A DNA stretch of 64,000 nucleotides from Marinimicrobium koreense (GTDB lineage: Bacteria; Pseudomonadota; Gammaproteobacteria; Pseudomonadales; Cellvibrionaceae), in assembly GCF_003762925.1 (NCBI RefSeq), contig NZ_RJUK01000001.1:1922001-1986000 (forward strand), in the 5' to 3' direction. A program made the position numbers and the translations under genes. Positions 23,012 to 32,206 of this stretch are shown here, one piece after another. Each line of letters starts with the position of its first letter. The first letter of the stretch is position 1. The notes beneath the pieces are model-generated. The model saw nothing but the letters and a program-made list of their open reading frames with translations, was not told the origin of the DNA and ran no database searches.

Positions 23012-25849
23012 ATGTACACGATGAAAGTAAAACACCTCTTGCGAGGTCTGTTCGGTCTCTGGCTGGTTGCGCTCTGCGCAGCCGTCCAGGCCCAATCCAC
23101 AGGGGCCATCAGCGGCCACGTGACCGACGCCACCGGCGAGTTCACCTTTCCCGATGCGGAAGTCCGTATTGAAGGCCAACGCCGCCGGGAAGTGACCGGT
23201 CGCGATGGCAGCTTCCGTTTTAACAATGTGCCGGAAGGCCAGTACGAACTGGTGTCAGAGTACGGCGGTGCCATGCCAGAGCGAGTGGCCGTGACGGTCA
23301 TCGCCGGCGAAACTGCCGAGGTCAGCATCCGCATCGGTGGTGGCAGCGAGCAGGACAATGCCAATCAGTTGAAAGGTCTGCTGATCGACAGCCAGGCGGC
23401 GGGTCAGGCCGCGGCGATCAACCGTCGTCGTCGGGCGCCCTCGGTAATCGACGTGCTGTCGTCAGACTCGGTGGGCAACTTCCCGGACCAGAACGTCGCC
23501 GAAGCTCTGCAACGCGCCCCCGGCCTGTCCGTTCAGCGCGACCAGGGTGAAGGCCGTTTTGTGGTCATTCGCGGCATTGATCCGAGCTTCAACTCCACCA
23601 CCATTAACGGCATGCGTATTCCGGGGCCGGAAGCCGACTCGCGCGCGGTAAACCTCGATGCGATTTCCTCGGATCTGGTGGAATCGGTCGAGATTACCAA
23701 GGCCATTACGCCGGATATGGACGGCGACGCCGTCGGCGGTAACATCGAAGTGAAAACCCTGACCGCCTTTGATCTGGGTGGCCGCAGCGGCAGCGTCACG
23801 GTGGGTGGCAGCTACAACACCACCAATGAAGAAACCAGCCCGGACATCTCGGCGTCTTACACCGACCTGTTCAGCATTGGCGATGGTGAAGATAACCTGG
23901 GGATTGCATTTGCCGTCAGCCAGTTTGATCGCGATACCGTCTCCGACGGCATCGAAGGGGCTCCCTGGGAAATGACCGAAACGCCGGAAGGCAATGAGGT
24001 CAACGCTCTGCTGGAAGGTGAACAGCGGGACTACGTTCTGACCCGCAAGCGCACCAGCGTCGCATTGAACTTTGACTATCGCCCGACCGATACCGACGAG
24101 TACTATCTGCGCACCATGTACAGCGAGTTCGATGACGCTGAAACCAAAGAAGAGAATATCTTCAAATTTGAGGAAGGCGACATTGAAGGTCTGGATGCGG
24201 ACAGCGGCGAATTCGTTGGGGCTGAATACGAAAAAGCGCATTCCGACAGCAATAAAATTGTCGAAATCACCAGCTACAGCCTGGGCGGTAAGAACGAGCG
24301 CAATAACTGGACCTTTGATTACAACCTGGGTTATGCCACGGCCGGTGAAGCGGGCGACCTGGAAATTACCGGTGAGACTCTGGCGGAAGATGTCGCCATG
24401 GGTTACGACAAGTCCGGTGATGCCCAGCAGCCGCTGCTGTACGTTATTGGCGATCAGGGCAGCAACGCCAGCGACTTCATTCTCGAGTCCGCCGAAGGTG
24501 AAAGCGTGTTCAACGAAGAGCGCGAACTGGCGGTTGCCTTCAACGCCCAGCGCGATGTGATGTTCGGTGAAGTGCCGGGCTTCATCAAGTTCGGTGCCAA
24601 GACCCGTCAGCGCGAAAAAGAAAACAATATCGACATCAGCATTTACGAAGATTTTGGTGATACCTACAGTATTGCCGACTTTGCCCAGGACTCGCCCGTG
24701 GACTATCCGCCCCGGGGCGATTTTGGCCCGGCGGTGGATCGTGACAAGTATCGCGACTTCTTCTACGGTAACCGCGATAACTTCGAACTGAATGCCGAAG
24801 ACAGCCTGATCGATAGCGCGGCCGAGGACTACGATATCGAAGAAGACATCAACGCCGCCTATGTCATGGCCCAAGCCGAGTTCAAGCGCCTGACCGTGAT
24901 TGGTGGTGTGCGTGTGGAAGAAACCGACTACGCGGCCCGGGGCACCCAGGTGACGATCGACGAAAACGTCAATGACGGCGAACCCCAGTTGAACGCTTTC
25001 TCAGACAGCAAAAGCTACTCGCATGTACTGCCCAGCCTGCACCTGAACTACGCGCTGCAGGACAACATGGCCGTGCGGGCCGCGCTGACCAGCACCATCG
25101 CCCGTCCGGGATTTGAAGCCGCCGGTCCCTGGCAGATCATCGAAATCGAAGGCTCCGGTGATGATATCGAGCGGGTCGCTGAAACGGGTAACCCGGACCT
25201 GGAGCCACTGGAGTCCACCAACTTTGACCTGCGCTGGGAATACTACCCCACTGGGGTAAGCCTGATGTCCGCCGGTTTCTTCTACAAGGACATCAGCAAC
25301 TACTTCCTGACCGCCAATGTCGCCGGTGAAGCCCCGTTTGAAGCCTTTGATGAGGTGACTCAGACCATCAATGGCGGGGATGCCGAGCTCTACGGTATCG
25401 AGTTGGCCTATATCCGTCAGTTCGATTTCCTGCCGGGACCCTGGGACGGTCTGCTGCTGGATGCCAGCTACACCTTCACTGACAGTGAATCCGACCTGCC
25501 CGAGCGCGACAGCGGTATCCCCCTGCCCGGCCAGTCTGACCACATTGCCAGCTTTGCTCTGGGCTATGAGAAGCACGGCTTCAACATTCGCGTCGCCGCG
25601 GCCTACCGCAGCGAGTTTTTCGAAGAAACCGATGACGCTTCCGATCCGATGTTTGACCGCTACCAGGACAACCACCTGCAAGTGGACATCACCAGTAAGT
25701 ACCGGATCAACGACATGGCCCAGGTGTATCTGAACCTGGTCAACATCAATGACGAGCCGCTGTACGCTTACTGGGGCAGCTCTGAATTCAACTCCCAGTA
25801 CGAAGAATACGGCCCCACCATTGAAGCCGGCGTGCGTCTGGACTTCTAA
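23012..25849 (+). CDS. TonB-dependent receptor with N-terminal CarboxypepD_reg-like domain (Pho-linked)
   Basis: A 945-residue outer-membrane receptor. Signal peptide 1-27; an extra beta-sandwich of the carboxypeptidase-regulatory type (about 30-110, GHVTDATGEFTFPDAEVRI, GRDGSFRFNNVPEGQY); plug (about 145-265: VAEALQRAPGLSVQRD, VIRGIDPSF, GDAVGGNIEVKT); barrel ending GVRLDF. No standard TonB-box sequence is obvious. AGGGGA lies 7 nt before the ATG. Divergent from the PhoX operon across a region packed with Pho half-sites, so the substrate is likely a phosphate ester or phosphate-bearing compound released or trimmed by the PhoX-like enzyme. The substrate is inferred. Confidence 0.9.
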   Translation: MYTMKVKHLLRGLFGLWLVALCAAVQAQSTGAISGHVTDATGEFTFPDAEVRIEGQRRREVTGRDGSFRFNNVPEGQYELVSEYGGAMPERVAVTVIAGETAEVSIRIGGGSEQDNANQLKGLLIDSQAAGQAAAINRRRRAPSVIDVLSSDSVGNFPDQNVAEALQRAPGLSVQRDQGEGRFVVIRGIDPSFNSTTINGMRIPGPEADSRAVNLDAISSDLVESVEITKAITPDMDGDAVGGNIEVKTLTAFDLGGRSGSVTVGGSYNTTNEETSPDISASYTDLFSIGDGEDNLGIAFAVSQFDRDTVSDGIEGAPWEMTETPEGNEVNALLEGEQRDYVLTRKRTSVALNFDYRPTDTDEYYLRTMYSEFDDAETKEENIFKFEEGDIEGLDADSGEFVGAEYEKAHSDSNKIVEITSYSLGGKNERNNWTFDYNLGYATAGEAGDLEITGETLAEDVAMGYDKSGDAQQPLLYVIGDQGSNASDFILESAEGESVFNEERELAVAFNAQRDVMFGEVPGFIKFGAKTRQREKENNIDISIYEDFGDTYSIADFAQDSPVDYPPRGDFGPAVDRDKYRDFFYGNRDNFELNAEDSLIDSAAEDYDIEEDINAAYVMAQAEFKRLTVIGGVRVEETDYAARGTQVTIDENVNDGEPQLNAFSDSKSYSHVLPSLHLNYALQDNMAVRAALTSTIARPGFEAAGPWQIIEIEGSGDDIERVAETGNPDLEPLESTNFDLRWEYYPTGVSLMSAGFFYKDISNYFLTANVAGEAPFEAFDEVTQTINGGDAELYGIELAYIRQFDFLPGPWDGLLLDASYTFTDSESDLPERDSGIPLPGQSDHIASFALGYEKHGFNIRVAAAYRSEFFEETDDASDPMFDRYQDNHLQVDITSKYRINDMAQVYLNLVNINDEPLYAYWGSSEFNSQYEEYGPTIEAGVRLDF

Positions 25850-25885
25850 GCGCCGAATTTCAGGGGCCCATAGGCCCTTGACGTC

Positions 25886-25916
25886 AGCCCCCCGGTGCGC
25901 CGGGGGGCTTTTTTTT
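25886..25916 (+). terminator. rho-independent terminator after the Pho-linked receptor
   Basis: AGCCCCCCGG and CCGGGGGGCT form a perfect 10-bp stem around TGCG, followed by eight T residues. Confidence 0.95.
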
Positions 25917-26016
25917 GTCTCCCCACTCTCCCGACCGCATCCCATGTCCCATGGGTGTACACTGGTCCCATAATCTCCCTTGGCCTGTCACCAGACCGGT
26001 TCTGGAGTCTCTTGCT

Positions 26017-27099
26017 ATGGTGGTACTCGAACAGATTCTGAACGTTGCCCTGACCGCTGCGCCCTGGCTGCTGGCCGGCCTCTTGGCCGCAGCATTGATC
26101 AAAGCCCTGATTCCTGAGGCTGCCCTCTTGCGCTGGGTGGGAGGTCAGGGACTGGCCAGCGTCAGCCGCGCTGCGGTAATGGGTGCGCCACTGCCTCTTT
26201 GCTCCTGCGGCGCGATTCCCACCGCCTTTGCCCTACACCGGGGCGGCGCGGGGCGGGGGCCCACCACCGCTTTTCTGATCGGCACACCGGGGATTGGTGT
26301 GGACTCTATTGCCATCACCTATGCCCTGTTGGGTCCCTTCATGCTGGTCGCCCGAGCCACTGGCGCCGTCGTTACCGCCATTGCCACCGGCCTGTTGGTG
26401 ACCCTGGCGGACCACGCCCCCCGGACGAGGTCCGCCACGTCAGGACACCATGAGCCCAAAAGGCACGTCGGCGACGAGGCAGGCTGCTGCCAGAGCAACA
26501 CCTGTGGCACCCGCCCGGTTGCAGCGGGGTCGAATGCCGAGACCACACAGACCTCCTTGTCCCGTCGACTGCGGGACGGGTTGCGCTATGCGTTTGCCGA
26601 CCTGCTGGATGATATCAGCCGCTGGTTGGCGGCCGGTCTGGTGATCGCTGGCATTCTGATGGCGCTGGTGCCGCCTCAGGCCATGGCCGAGCACGGCAGC
26701 GGCCTTCCCGCCATGTTTCTGATGGCGATTGTCGGTATACCGTTGTATTTGTGTGCCACCGCTGCCACCCCCATCGCTGCAGGCATGCTGGTGGCAGGCG
26801 TCTCGCCCGGAACCGCCCTGGTGTTTCTCCTCGCGGCCCCCATTACCAGCATGGCCACCCTGGCCGTCATGCGCAAAGAAATGGGCGCCGCCGTCATGGC
26901 GCTGTATCTGCTGGGGATTCTGGTATCGACGGTTCTTGTCGGACTGGTGGCGGATCAGACCGTGCAGTGGTTGGGTATCGCCCCTGAGGCCCAGGTTGGT
27001 GCCACCGGAGAACTTCTGCCAACCTGGTTCGAGGCGGTCGCGCTGGCGGTGCTTGCCGCGCTGGCAATAACGCCATTGCGAAGACGAGTGCTGTTCTGA
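26017..27099 (+). CDS. permease of the SO_0444-type Cu/Zn efflux family
   Basis: A 360-residue inner-membrane permease with two sets of four hydrophobic segments flanking a soluble loop (about 133-205). The first half has GAPLPLCSCGAIPTA (Cys62, Cys64), the hallmark of the ArsP/DUF318-like permeases; the second half has IPLYLCATAATPIAAGML. The loop holds HHEPKRH and GCCQSNTC, a likely metal-binding patch. Members of this group export copper or zinc, and related ones export organoarsenicals. ATG 26017 is chosen because it has TGGAGT upstream and begins the first helix; the frame extends 34 codons upstream without membrane character. It has a terminator before it, so it is a separate unit. Confidence 0.82.
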   Translation: MVVLEQILNVALTAAPWLLAGLLAAALIKALIPEAALLRWVGGQGLASVSRAAVMGAPLPLCSCGAIPTAFALHRGGAGRGPTTAFLIGTPGIGVDSIAITYALLGPFMLVARATGAVVTAIATGLLVTLADHAPRTRSATSGHHEPKRHVGDEAGCCQSNTCGTRPVAAGSNAETTQTSLSRRLRDGLRYAFADLLDDISRWLAAGLVIAGILMALVPPQAMAEHGSGLPAMFLMAIVGIPLYLCATAATPIAAGMLVAGVSPGTALVFLLAAPITSMATLAVMRKEMGAAVMALYLLGILVSTVLVGLVADQTVQWLGIAPEAQVGATGELLPTWFEAVALAVLAALAITPLRRRVLF

Positions 27100-27618
27100 A
27101 TACGGTTACATGTTGTCGGTCAGCTTATATCAATTCGCAATATCGGGCGTTTATTTTGGCGACAAACCACGGATTTCGACATCCGCTTTTCAGATAACCT
27201 GACGATCGGCCGGATACCGCCTCCAAGTCGTTCCACAACTGCTTTTGGCAAAAATTTCAGCGCCGCTCCCTGTCAGTCTTCCGACCACAGCTTGTTATAG
27301 TCTTTCTGAATATATAGGCATGAAACAACCTTTTTACATTTATGGTTAATTTGACTTTAAGTTGTCTCGAGTCAACACTTCCCGACACTGATTCAACCTC
27401 AGATCACACTGAGGATTAAAAAGGACCTACTCGGGCCTGACGGGTGCATGCTAACCAACAATAATCATAACGCGCCCCCAGCCCATGAGTCAGTGATGTA
27501 CTGTCAAACCTGACAAGGCCTCTAACGTGGCGGGCGTTCACAGTGACGAAAGCCTGTTTCGTCGATTACGGCGGATAGCCCGTGACGAAAAAAATAACTC
27601 AATCACGAGGATCAAAGT
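27100..27618. other. 519-bp intergenic region upstream of GH11
   Basis: No gene is visible. It is AT-richer than its surroundings and presumably holds the GH11 promoter and a long leader. Near the end, GTGACGAAA occurs twice (27543-27551, 27582-27590) and GACGAAA/TTTCGTC (27545-27563) form an inverted repeat. TTGTTATAGTC-like and AATATATAG stretches around 27290-27320 are possible -10 elements. Confidence 0.4.
27543..27590 (+). promoter_or_regulatory. GTGACGAAA repeats before the GH11 start
   Basis: Two GTGACGAAA copies 39 bp apart, the first also part of a 7-bp inverted repeat with a 5-nt spacer (27545-27563). They end 28 bp before the GH11 start codon. Possible operator or leader structure; no matching regulator family is known to me. 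Confidence 0.4.
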
Positions 27619-28692
27619 ATGCCTTTATTTGAAACCAACGCCGGGGCGAGAAGCTGGATAAAATCTCTCTCTACCGCCCTGCTCACCTGCTCGGCCGTGC
27701 TGGGTATCTCGGCGGCCAATGCTCAGACCATCTGTGACAACCAGACCGGCACCAACGGTGGCTACTACTACACTCACTGGACCGATGGCGGCGGCTCCGC
27801 CTGCATGACGCTTGGCTCCGAAGGCAACTACGGCTACGAGTGGTCCAACACCGGCAACTTTGTTGGCGGCAAGGGCTGGAGCACCGGGGCGTCCAACCGG
27901 ATCATCGGCTACAACGCCGGCAACTACTCACCTTCAGGCAACTCGTATCTCACCCTCTATGGCTGGAGTACCAACCCTCTGGTGGAATACTACGTGGTGG
28001 ATAGCTGGGGCAGCTGGCGGCCACCGGGTGGTACTTCGGTAGGCACTGTGTCCACCGACGGTGGCACCTATGACCTGTATCGCACCCAGCGGGTCAATCA
28101 GCCTTCCATCGAAGGCAACACAACCTTCTATCAGTACTGGAGCGTCCGGACTTCCAAGCGTCCACAGGGCAACAACAACACCATCACGTTCCAGAATCAC
28201 GTTGACGCCTGGGCCAACCAGGGCTGGTACCTGGGAACCCACAATTATCAGGTCATGGCGACAGAAGGTTACCAGAGCAGCGGCAGCGCCAATGTGTCGG
28301 TCTGGGAATCCGGCACTGGTGGTGGCGGTGGCGGCGGTAATGCCGGCGGCGGCAGCACCGGGGGCAACGAGATCGTGGTGCGCGCGCGCGGCACAAATGG
28401 CGATGAACAAATCAGCCTGCGCGTTGATAACAACACCGTGGCCACCTGGACCCTGTCCACCAACATGAGCAACTATACCTGGAACGGAAGCGCGACCGGC
28501 GGCATCACTGTGGAGTATGGCAACGACGCCAGCGGTCGGGATGTGCAGGTAGATTACATTCAGGTCAACGGCGCCACCCGTCAGTCTGAGAATCAGAGCT
28601 ACAACACCGGAGTCTGGCAAAACAACCAGTGCGGTGGCTCCAATAGTGAATGGCTGCACTGCAACGGTGCCATCGGCTACGGCAACCTGTAA
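27619..28692 (+). CDS. GH11 endo-beta-1,4-xylanase with CBM60
   Basis: A 357-residue secreted xylanase: signal peptide about 1-35, GH11 beta-jelly roll (about 36-230), a Gly/Ser linker (232-248) and a C-terminal CBM60 (about 250-357). The nucleophile is Glu123 in [13 protein letters not shown] and the acid/base Glu216 in [26 protein letters not shown] is the thumb region. The CBM60 ([41 protein letters not shown]) is close to the module in the GH10 enzyme at 5412. CBM60 binds xylan in a calcium-dependent manner. CACGAGG lies upstream of the ATG. Confidence 0.95.
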   Translation: MPLFETNAGARSWIKSLSTALLTCSAVLGISAANAQTICDNQTGTNGGYYYTHWTDGGGSACMTLGSEGNYGYEWSNTGNFVGGKGWSTGASNRIIGYNAGNYSPSGNSYLTLYGWSTNPLVEYYVVDSWGSWRPPGGTSVGTVSTDGGTYDLYRTQRVNQPSIEGNTTFYQYWSVRTSKRPQGNNNTITFQNHVDAWANQGWYLGTHNYQVMATEGYQSSGSANVSVWESGTGGGGGGGNAGGGSTGGNEIVVRARGTNGDEQISLRVDNNTVATWTLSTNMSNYTWNGSATGGITVEYGNDASGRDVQVDYIQVNGATRQSENQSYNTGVWQNNQCGGSNSEWLHCNGAIGYGNL

Positions 28693-28722
28693 CTCACTTA
28701 CTGACCACCAGGTCGTTCTACC

Positions 28723-28750
28723 GGGGAGTGTGTCTTGCACTCCCCTTTTT
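28723..28750 (+). terminator. rho-independent terminator after GH11
   Basis: GGGGAGTG and CACTCCCC form an 8-bp stem with a 7-nt loop, followed by five T residues. Confidence 0.9.
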
Positions 28751-28765
28751 GATGAGTCACCGGCT

Positions 28766-29032
28766 ATGAATCGACTACACCTATCAATTTTCACGCTAAC
28801 GCTGATCAGCGCCAGTTCATTGGTTGTTGCACAAGTGGATATTTACCAAAGCGATGCGTATTCCGTCGAAGAGATGTGTGCCAGGGAGGCCCAGCAGAGT
28901 GTAGAAACGGACTATAGTCAGGCATACGAACAGTGCATCGACAAAAATCAGGATAACGAGCTGTATCAGTCACGAGACGGCAACCCCAGCGCTGAGCAAG
29001 AGACAACACCCGAACATCATCAGGAAACCTGA
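28766..29032 (+). CDS. small secreted hypothetical protein
   Basis: An 88-residue protein with a clear signal peptide (LSIFTLTLISASSLVVAQ). The mature part is about 65 residues, acidic and Gln-rich, with two cysteines (EEMCAREA, YEQCIDKN) that could form one disulfide across two short helices. I recognise no family. It begins just after the GH11 terminator without a strong ribosome-binding site. Periplasmic location is inferred. Confidence 0.6.
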   Translation: MNRLHLSIFTLTLISASSLVVAQVDIYQSDAYSVEEMCAREAQQSVETDYSQAYEQCIDKNQDNELYQSRDGNPSAEQETTPEHHQET

Positions 29033-29053
29033 AGCGCTACATTCACCCAGGCC

Positions 29054-29767
29054 TCACTCGTCCTGAAAATACTCCGGATGCTCGCGCGGGATGAGCGTCA
29101 GCACCTTGTACACATCCTGCATATGCACCGACATGGCCTTGCGGGCCGCCTCGGGGTCGTGATTTATTACCGCAGTGAGAATATCGCGATGCTGATCGAG
29201 CACCCGGTGGTACTGACCACTCATGTGCAGACTGAGGTTGCGCACTCGGTCCATATGGGCTTTTTCGGATTCGATCAATTGCGTAACACGATGATACCCG
29301 GTGCGCCCCGACAGCGTCTGGTGGAAGTTATCGTCCAGCTTCTGGAACGCCAGGGCGTTATCGTTTTCCGCCGCAATGCGCTGCTCCTCCAGAATGGCTT
29401 CACACTCTGCTACCAACTCATCGTCCGCATGCTCGGCCACGTGGGCAATGACGGCCAGTTCCAGCGCCTCGCGAATAAAACGGGCCTCCAGAATGTTCTC
29501 CATGCTGAACTTCGAGACGTAGGTGCCCCGCTGGGGGAGTACATCAACAAAACCGATATTGGCCAGCTTGATCAGCGCTTCGCGCACCGGCGTGCGGCTG
29601 ACACCAAACTGTTCGGCCAGCGCCGTTTCGGGAATCATCTGCCCGGGCTGAAACTCCATGCTGACGATGGCATCCCGGATGAATTCAAAAATCTGAGCGG
29701 ACACCGACCGGTTGCCAGCGATTCGGCGTTTTTTGGAGGAAGGAATGCTCGCTGCTGACTTTGCCAC
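29054..29767 (-). CDS. GntR-family regulator with FCD domain
   Basis: A 237-residue DNA-binding protein. Winged helix at about 24-90 (IRDAIVSMEFQPGQMIPETALAEQFGVSRTPVREALIKL) and a C-terminal all-helical FCD domain with its metal-binding acidic and histidine residues (EDNALAFQKLDDNFHQTLSG, VLDQHRDILTAVINHD). FCD regulators usually sense small organic acids and many control hexuronate genes. The start is a GTG with GAGG upstream. It lies next to the GH67 alpha-glucuronidase and is transcribed the same way, so sensing of glucuronate or an aldobiouronic acid is plausible. GTATAC at 29807-29812, 40 bp upstream of its start, hints at autoregulation. Confidence 0.88.
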   Translation of the reverse strand: MAKSAASIPSSKKRRIAGNRSVSAQIFEFIRDAIVSMEFQPGQMIPETALAEQFGVSRTPVREALIKLANIGFVDVLPQRGTYVSKFSMENILEARFIREALELAVIAHVAEHADDELVAECEAILEEQRIAAENDNALAFQKLDDNFHQTLSGRTGYHRVTQLIESEKAHMDRVRNLSLHMSGQYHRVLDQHRDILTAVINHDPEAARKAMSVHMQDVYKVLTLIPREHPEYFQDE

Positions 29768-29806
29768 TATCGCCTCGTCTGGTCAGTTCTTGTCATCGTT
29801 TTCCGA

Positions 29807-29812
29807 GTATAC
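29807..29812 (-). promoter_or_regulatory. GTATAC core upstream of the GntR gene
   Basis: The six-base palindrome GTATAC, also the core of the two CTTGTATAC sites at 7445 and 32155. The flanks differ (GGGGTATACTCG on the minus strand), so this is only a weak autoregulatory candidate. Confidence 0.25.
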
Positions 29813-29824
29813 CCCAGAAGAAGC

Positions 29825-29851
29825 CGGGCCCGACACTCCGTATCGGGCCCG
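29825..29851 (-). terminator. hairpin downstream of GH67
   Basis: CGGGCCCGA and TCGGGCCCG form a perfect 9-bp stem with a 9-nt loop. On the minus strand it is followed by CTTCTTCT, a weak pyrimidine tail. It lies 18 nt after the GH67 stop and before the GntR gene. Confidence 0.5.
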
Positions 29852-29868
29852 ACGGGTTCACCTCTCAA

Positions 29869-32067
29869 TCAATAGTCGACCCGCCGGTCGTTGCCCTTCG
29901 GGTGCCAGGGGTCGGGCACGTAGAAGGTGTGCTCCAGCTTTTTATAATGCTCCAGATCGTGCTCCGGCTCCGGCGACCCTTCCGGCAGGGGCAGACCACT
30001 GAGGCTCTGGAAGTAACTCACGCAGGAGTCGCGCCAGCGAATGGCGTCGCGCAGCTGTACCTCCAGTAGCGCTTTGACATGCTCGTAGCGCTCCCGGTCG
30101 ATCAGCCCCTGCACTTTCTCCCATTCGGCCTGCATGTTCCGCACCTGCTGCACGCCCTCGTCGTATTTCAGCACCAGTTCCTCCCAGAGAGTACGGCCGG
30201 AGTTCATTTTGTAGTCCCAGCCCACATGGTGGAACCACAACAGGTAATCTTCGTCGATCTGATCCAGAGTGCCGAAATGCTCCCGCACCGGTCCATGGTA
30301 CTGCTCGATGGCGTTGGAGCCGGATTCGGTACGATCGAAACCGATGCCGTCTTCGTCCGCCCGATGGTAGTACCAGGCGGTCCAGTCCATCCGCTCGGCT
30401 TCGTCATACCAGGGCGCCGGACCATAGTGGTGGCCCTGGGCAAAAAGATGGGTCAGACCCAGCGGGTTGCGGTAGTTGACCCCCGCCTCGCGGGAGTACG
30501 CCATCACCTCACCAATGGGGTCGAGAAAGCGGCGGTCGTTGGTGAAGGTCATGCGCATCCACTCTTCGGCGATCGCCTCGGAGCTGAGCTCATAGTCCCA
30601 GGCCATGCGACCAAAGGCATACCAACTGGACTGAACGAAGGGGTGACCGGTCCAGTTGCGATCGGTTCCGGGGTTGATCACCGCCGCCATGCCGGTCTGT
30701 TCGTATTCAAAGACCTCACCTCCGAGAATTTTGCCGACGGTGCTGCCCTCGCCTTTAGCGTGGGTGTCGGCATCCAGCACTTCTTCAAACAGCGGGCCCT
30801 GGTAGGCCAGGTGATTGGAGAATCCAAAGTACTCCTGGGTGACCTGCAGCTCCATCATGATATTGGTGTCTTCCAGCGCGCCAAACAGGGGTGAGAAAGG
30901 TTCGCGCGGCTGGAAGTCGATGGGGCCGTTTTTGATCTGAACGATTACATTGTCCCGAAACTTTCCATCAAGCGGTTTGAACTCGTCATAGGCCTCACGG
31001 AAGCGGTCGCCCTGCTCCGGCGAGTAAACGAAAGCGCGCCAGAAAATCACCCCGCCGTAGGGTGCGACGGCATCGGCCAGGATGTTGGCCCCGTCGGCAT
31101 GGTTGCGTCCATAACCCTGGGGGCCGGGCTGCCCCTCGGAGTCAGCTTTTACCAGAAAGCCCCCCAGATCCGGAATGTGCTTGTAGATTTGCTTGGCCTT
31201 GTCCTTCCACCACTGCTGTACTCGCGGGTCGAGCGGATCGGCGGTATCCAGATCACCGAAGGCCCGGGGCGAGTCATAATTGATGGACAGGTAGGTTTTG
31301 ATCCCGTACTGGCGAAACACCTCGTTGAGCGCGGCCACTTTCTCCAGGAACTGATCCGTGAGAATACGCGGGTCGGCGTTGACGTTATTGATGGCGGTGC
31401 CGTTGATCCCCAGCGAGGCGTTGATCCGCGCATAATCCCGGTAGCGCGGGTTTTCATTGTACTCGGGCAGGGTGCCCCACTCCCAGAGTGACAGGCCGGC
31501 ATAGCCGCGCTCCACCAGTCGGTTGAGATTGTCCCAGTGGTTTACCACGCGGTGCTGGACCTTGGGCGCCTCGGCGATGGCAAGCTCCTCAATGGCCTGT
31601 TGGGTCTGCAGCAAGCGAAGCAGATGAAAAGCCCCGTAGAGCACACCGCGGTCACCCTCAGAGGCGATCACGGTCACATCGCGACGTCCAATCCGGGTGG
31701 TTTCCAGCAGGAACCCCTCCGGCCCCTGTTGCGCCAAGCGGTCTTCCCAGCCCAGGCTGGCAATCAGCTCGGAGGTTTCGGGGGTACCTATGACCAGCGA
31801 GCCGCGCCGGGCCAGTGAGTCGCTGCGCTCCAGAGGCCTGTCGAGTAGGCCAGAAATGCCCCGTTGCAGCTCCTGCGCGGCCGACTCGATGACGGCCGGG
31901 CCGTCGGGAGCCACCAGGGTTCCCAGTTGTTTGCGGTAGTCCTTGACCAGGGAACTATCGCTCAGGGGCTGGTAACGCAGCCACATGTCGTAACCGTCTT
32001 CAGCGTGGGTAGCCAGGGCACTCAGGGTGCAGGCCAGGGCCAGACCGATCGCCAGGAGCTTTTTCAT
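29869..32067 (-). CDS. GH67 alpha-glucuronidase
   Basis: A 732-residue exported enzyme of glycoside hydrolase family 67, which removes 4-O-methyl-glucuronic acid from the ends of xylo-oligosaccharides. Signal peptide about 1-22, N-terminal domain to about 170, TIM barrel and C-terminal helical domain. The catalytic acid is Glu311 in [11 protein letters not shown]; the two base carboxylates are Asp384 in KNGPIDFQ and Glu412 in VTQEYFG. Their spacing equals that known for the Cellvibrio japonicus enzyme (292, 365, 393) with a constant offset of 19, strong support for the assignment. Works after the GH10 and GH11 xylanases. A CTTGTATACTAG site lies about 90 bp upstream. Confidence 0.96.
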   Translation of the reverse strand: MKKLLAIGLALACTLSALATHAEDGYDMWLRYQPLSDSSLVKDYRKQLGTLVAPDGPAVIESAAQELQRGISGLLDRPLERSDSLARRGSLVIGTPETSELIASLGWEDRLAQQGPEGFLLETTRIGRRDVTVIASEGDRGVLYGAFHLLRLLQTQQAIEELAIAEAPKVQHRVVNHWDNLNRLVERGYAGLSLWEWGTLPEYNENPRYRDYARINASLGINGTAINNVNADPRILTDQFLEKVAALNEVFRQYGIKTYLSINYDSPRAFGDLDTADPLDPRVQQWWKDKAKQIYKHIPDLGGFLVKADSEGQPGPQGYGRNHADGANILADAVAPYGGVIFWRAFVYSPEQGDRFREAYDEFKPLDGKFRDNVIVQIKNGPIDFQPREPFSPLFGALEDTNIMMELQVTQEYFGFSNHLAYQGPLFEEVLDADTHAKGEGSTVGKILGGEVFEYEQTGMAAVINPGTDRNWTGHPFVQSSWYAFGRMAWDYELSSEAIAEEWMRMTFTNDRRFLDPIGEVMAYSREAGVNYRNPLGLTHLFAQGHHYGPAPWYDEAERMDWTAWYYHRADEDGIGFDRTESGSNAIEQYHGPVREHFGTLDQIDEDYLLWFHHVGWDYKMNSGRTLWEELVLKYDEGVQQVRNMQAEWEKVQGLIDRERYEHVKALLEVQLRDAIRWRDSCVSYFQSLSGLPLPEGSPEPEHDLEHYKKLEHTFYVPDPWHPKGNDRRVDY

Positions 32068-32154
32068 AGATAAGACCTACTCTCTTTGCGGGTTTCTTGG
32101 GTTATTGGGTACCAGACCGCATGATATAGTCATTTTTACTTTTATGGAAGTCTA

Positions 32155-32166
32155 CTAGTATACAAG
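32155..32166 (-). promoter_or_regulatory. CTTGTATACTAG candidate operator upstream of GH67
   Basis: On the minus strand CTTGTATACTAG shares nine bases (CTTGTATAC) with the operator-like sequence inside the promoter at 7437-7465. It is 88 bp upstream of the GH67 start codon. A likely target of the neighbouring GntR/FCD regulator, by inference. Confidence 0.45.
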
Positions 32167-32206
32167 AAGCCGATGCAGCCCACGCCGCTATGCGCAACCG
32201 GAACGG

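Noticed and set aside
23462-24874. Open frame antisense to the Pho-linked receptor
   Set aside because: Shadow of a receptor with clear plug and barrel motifs.
26727-26732. Other GTATAC words in the window (for example here and near 11597, 17173 and 59911)
   Set aside because: They lie inside genes or beside unrelated genes and lack the CTTGTATAC extension, so they are not taken as operator sites.
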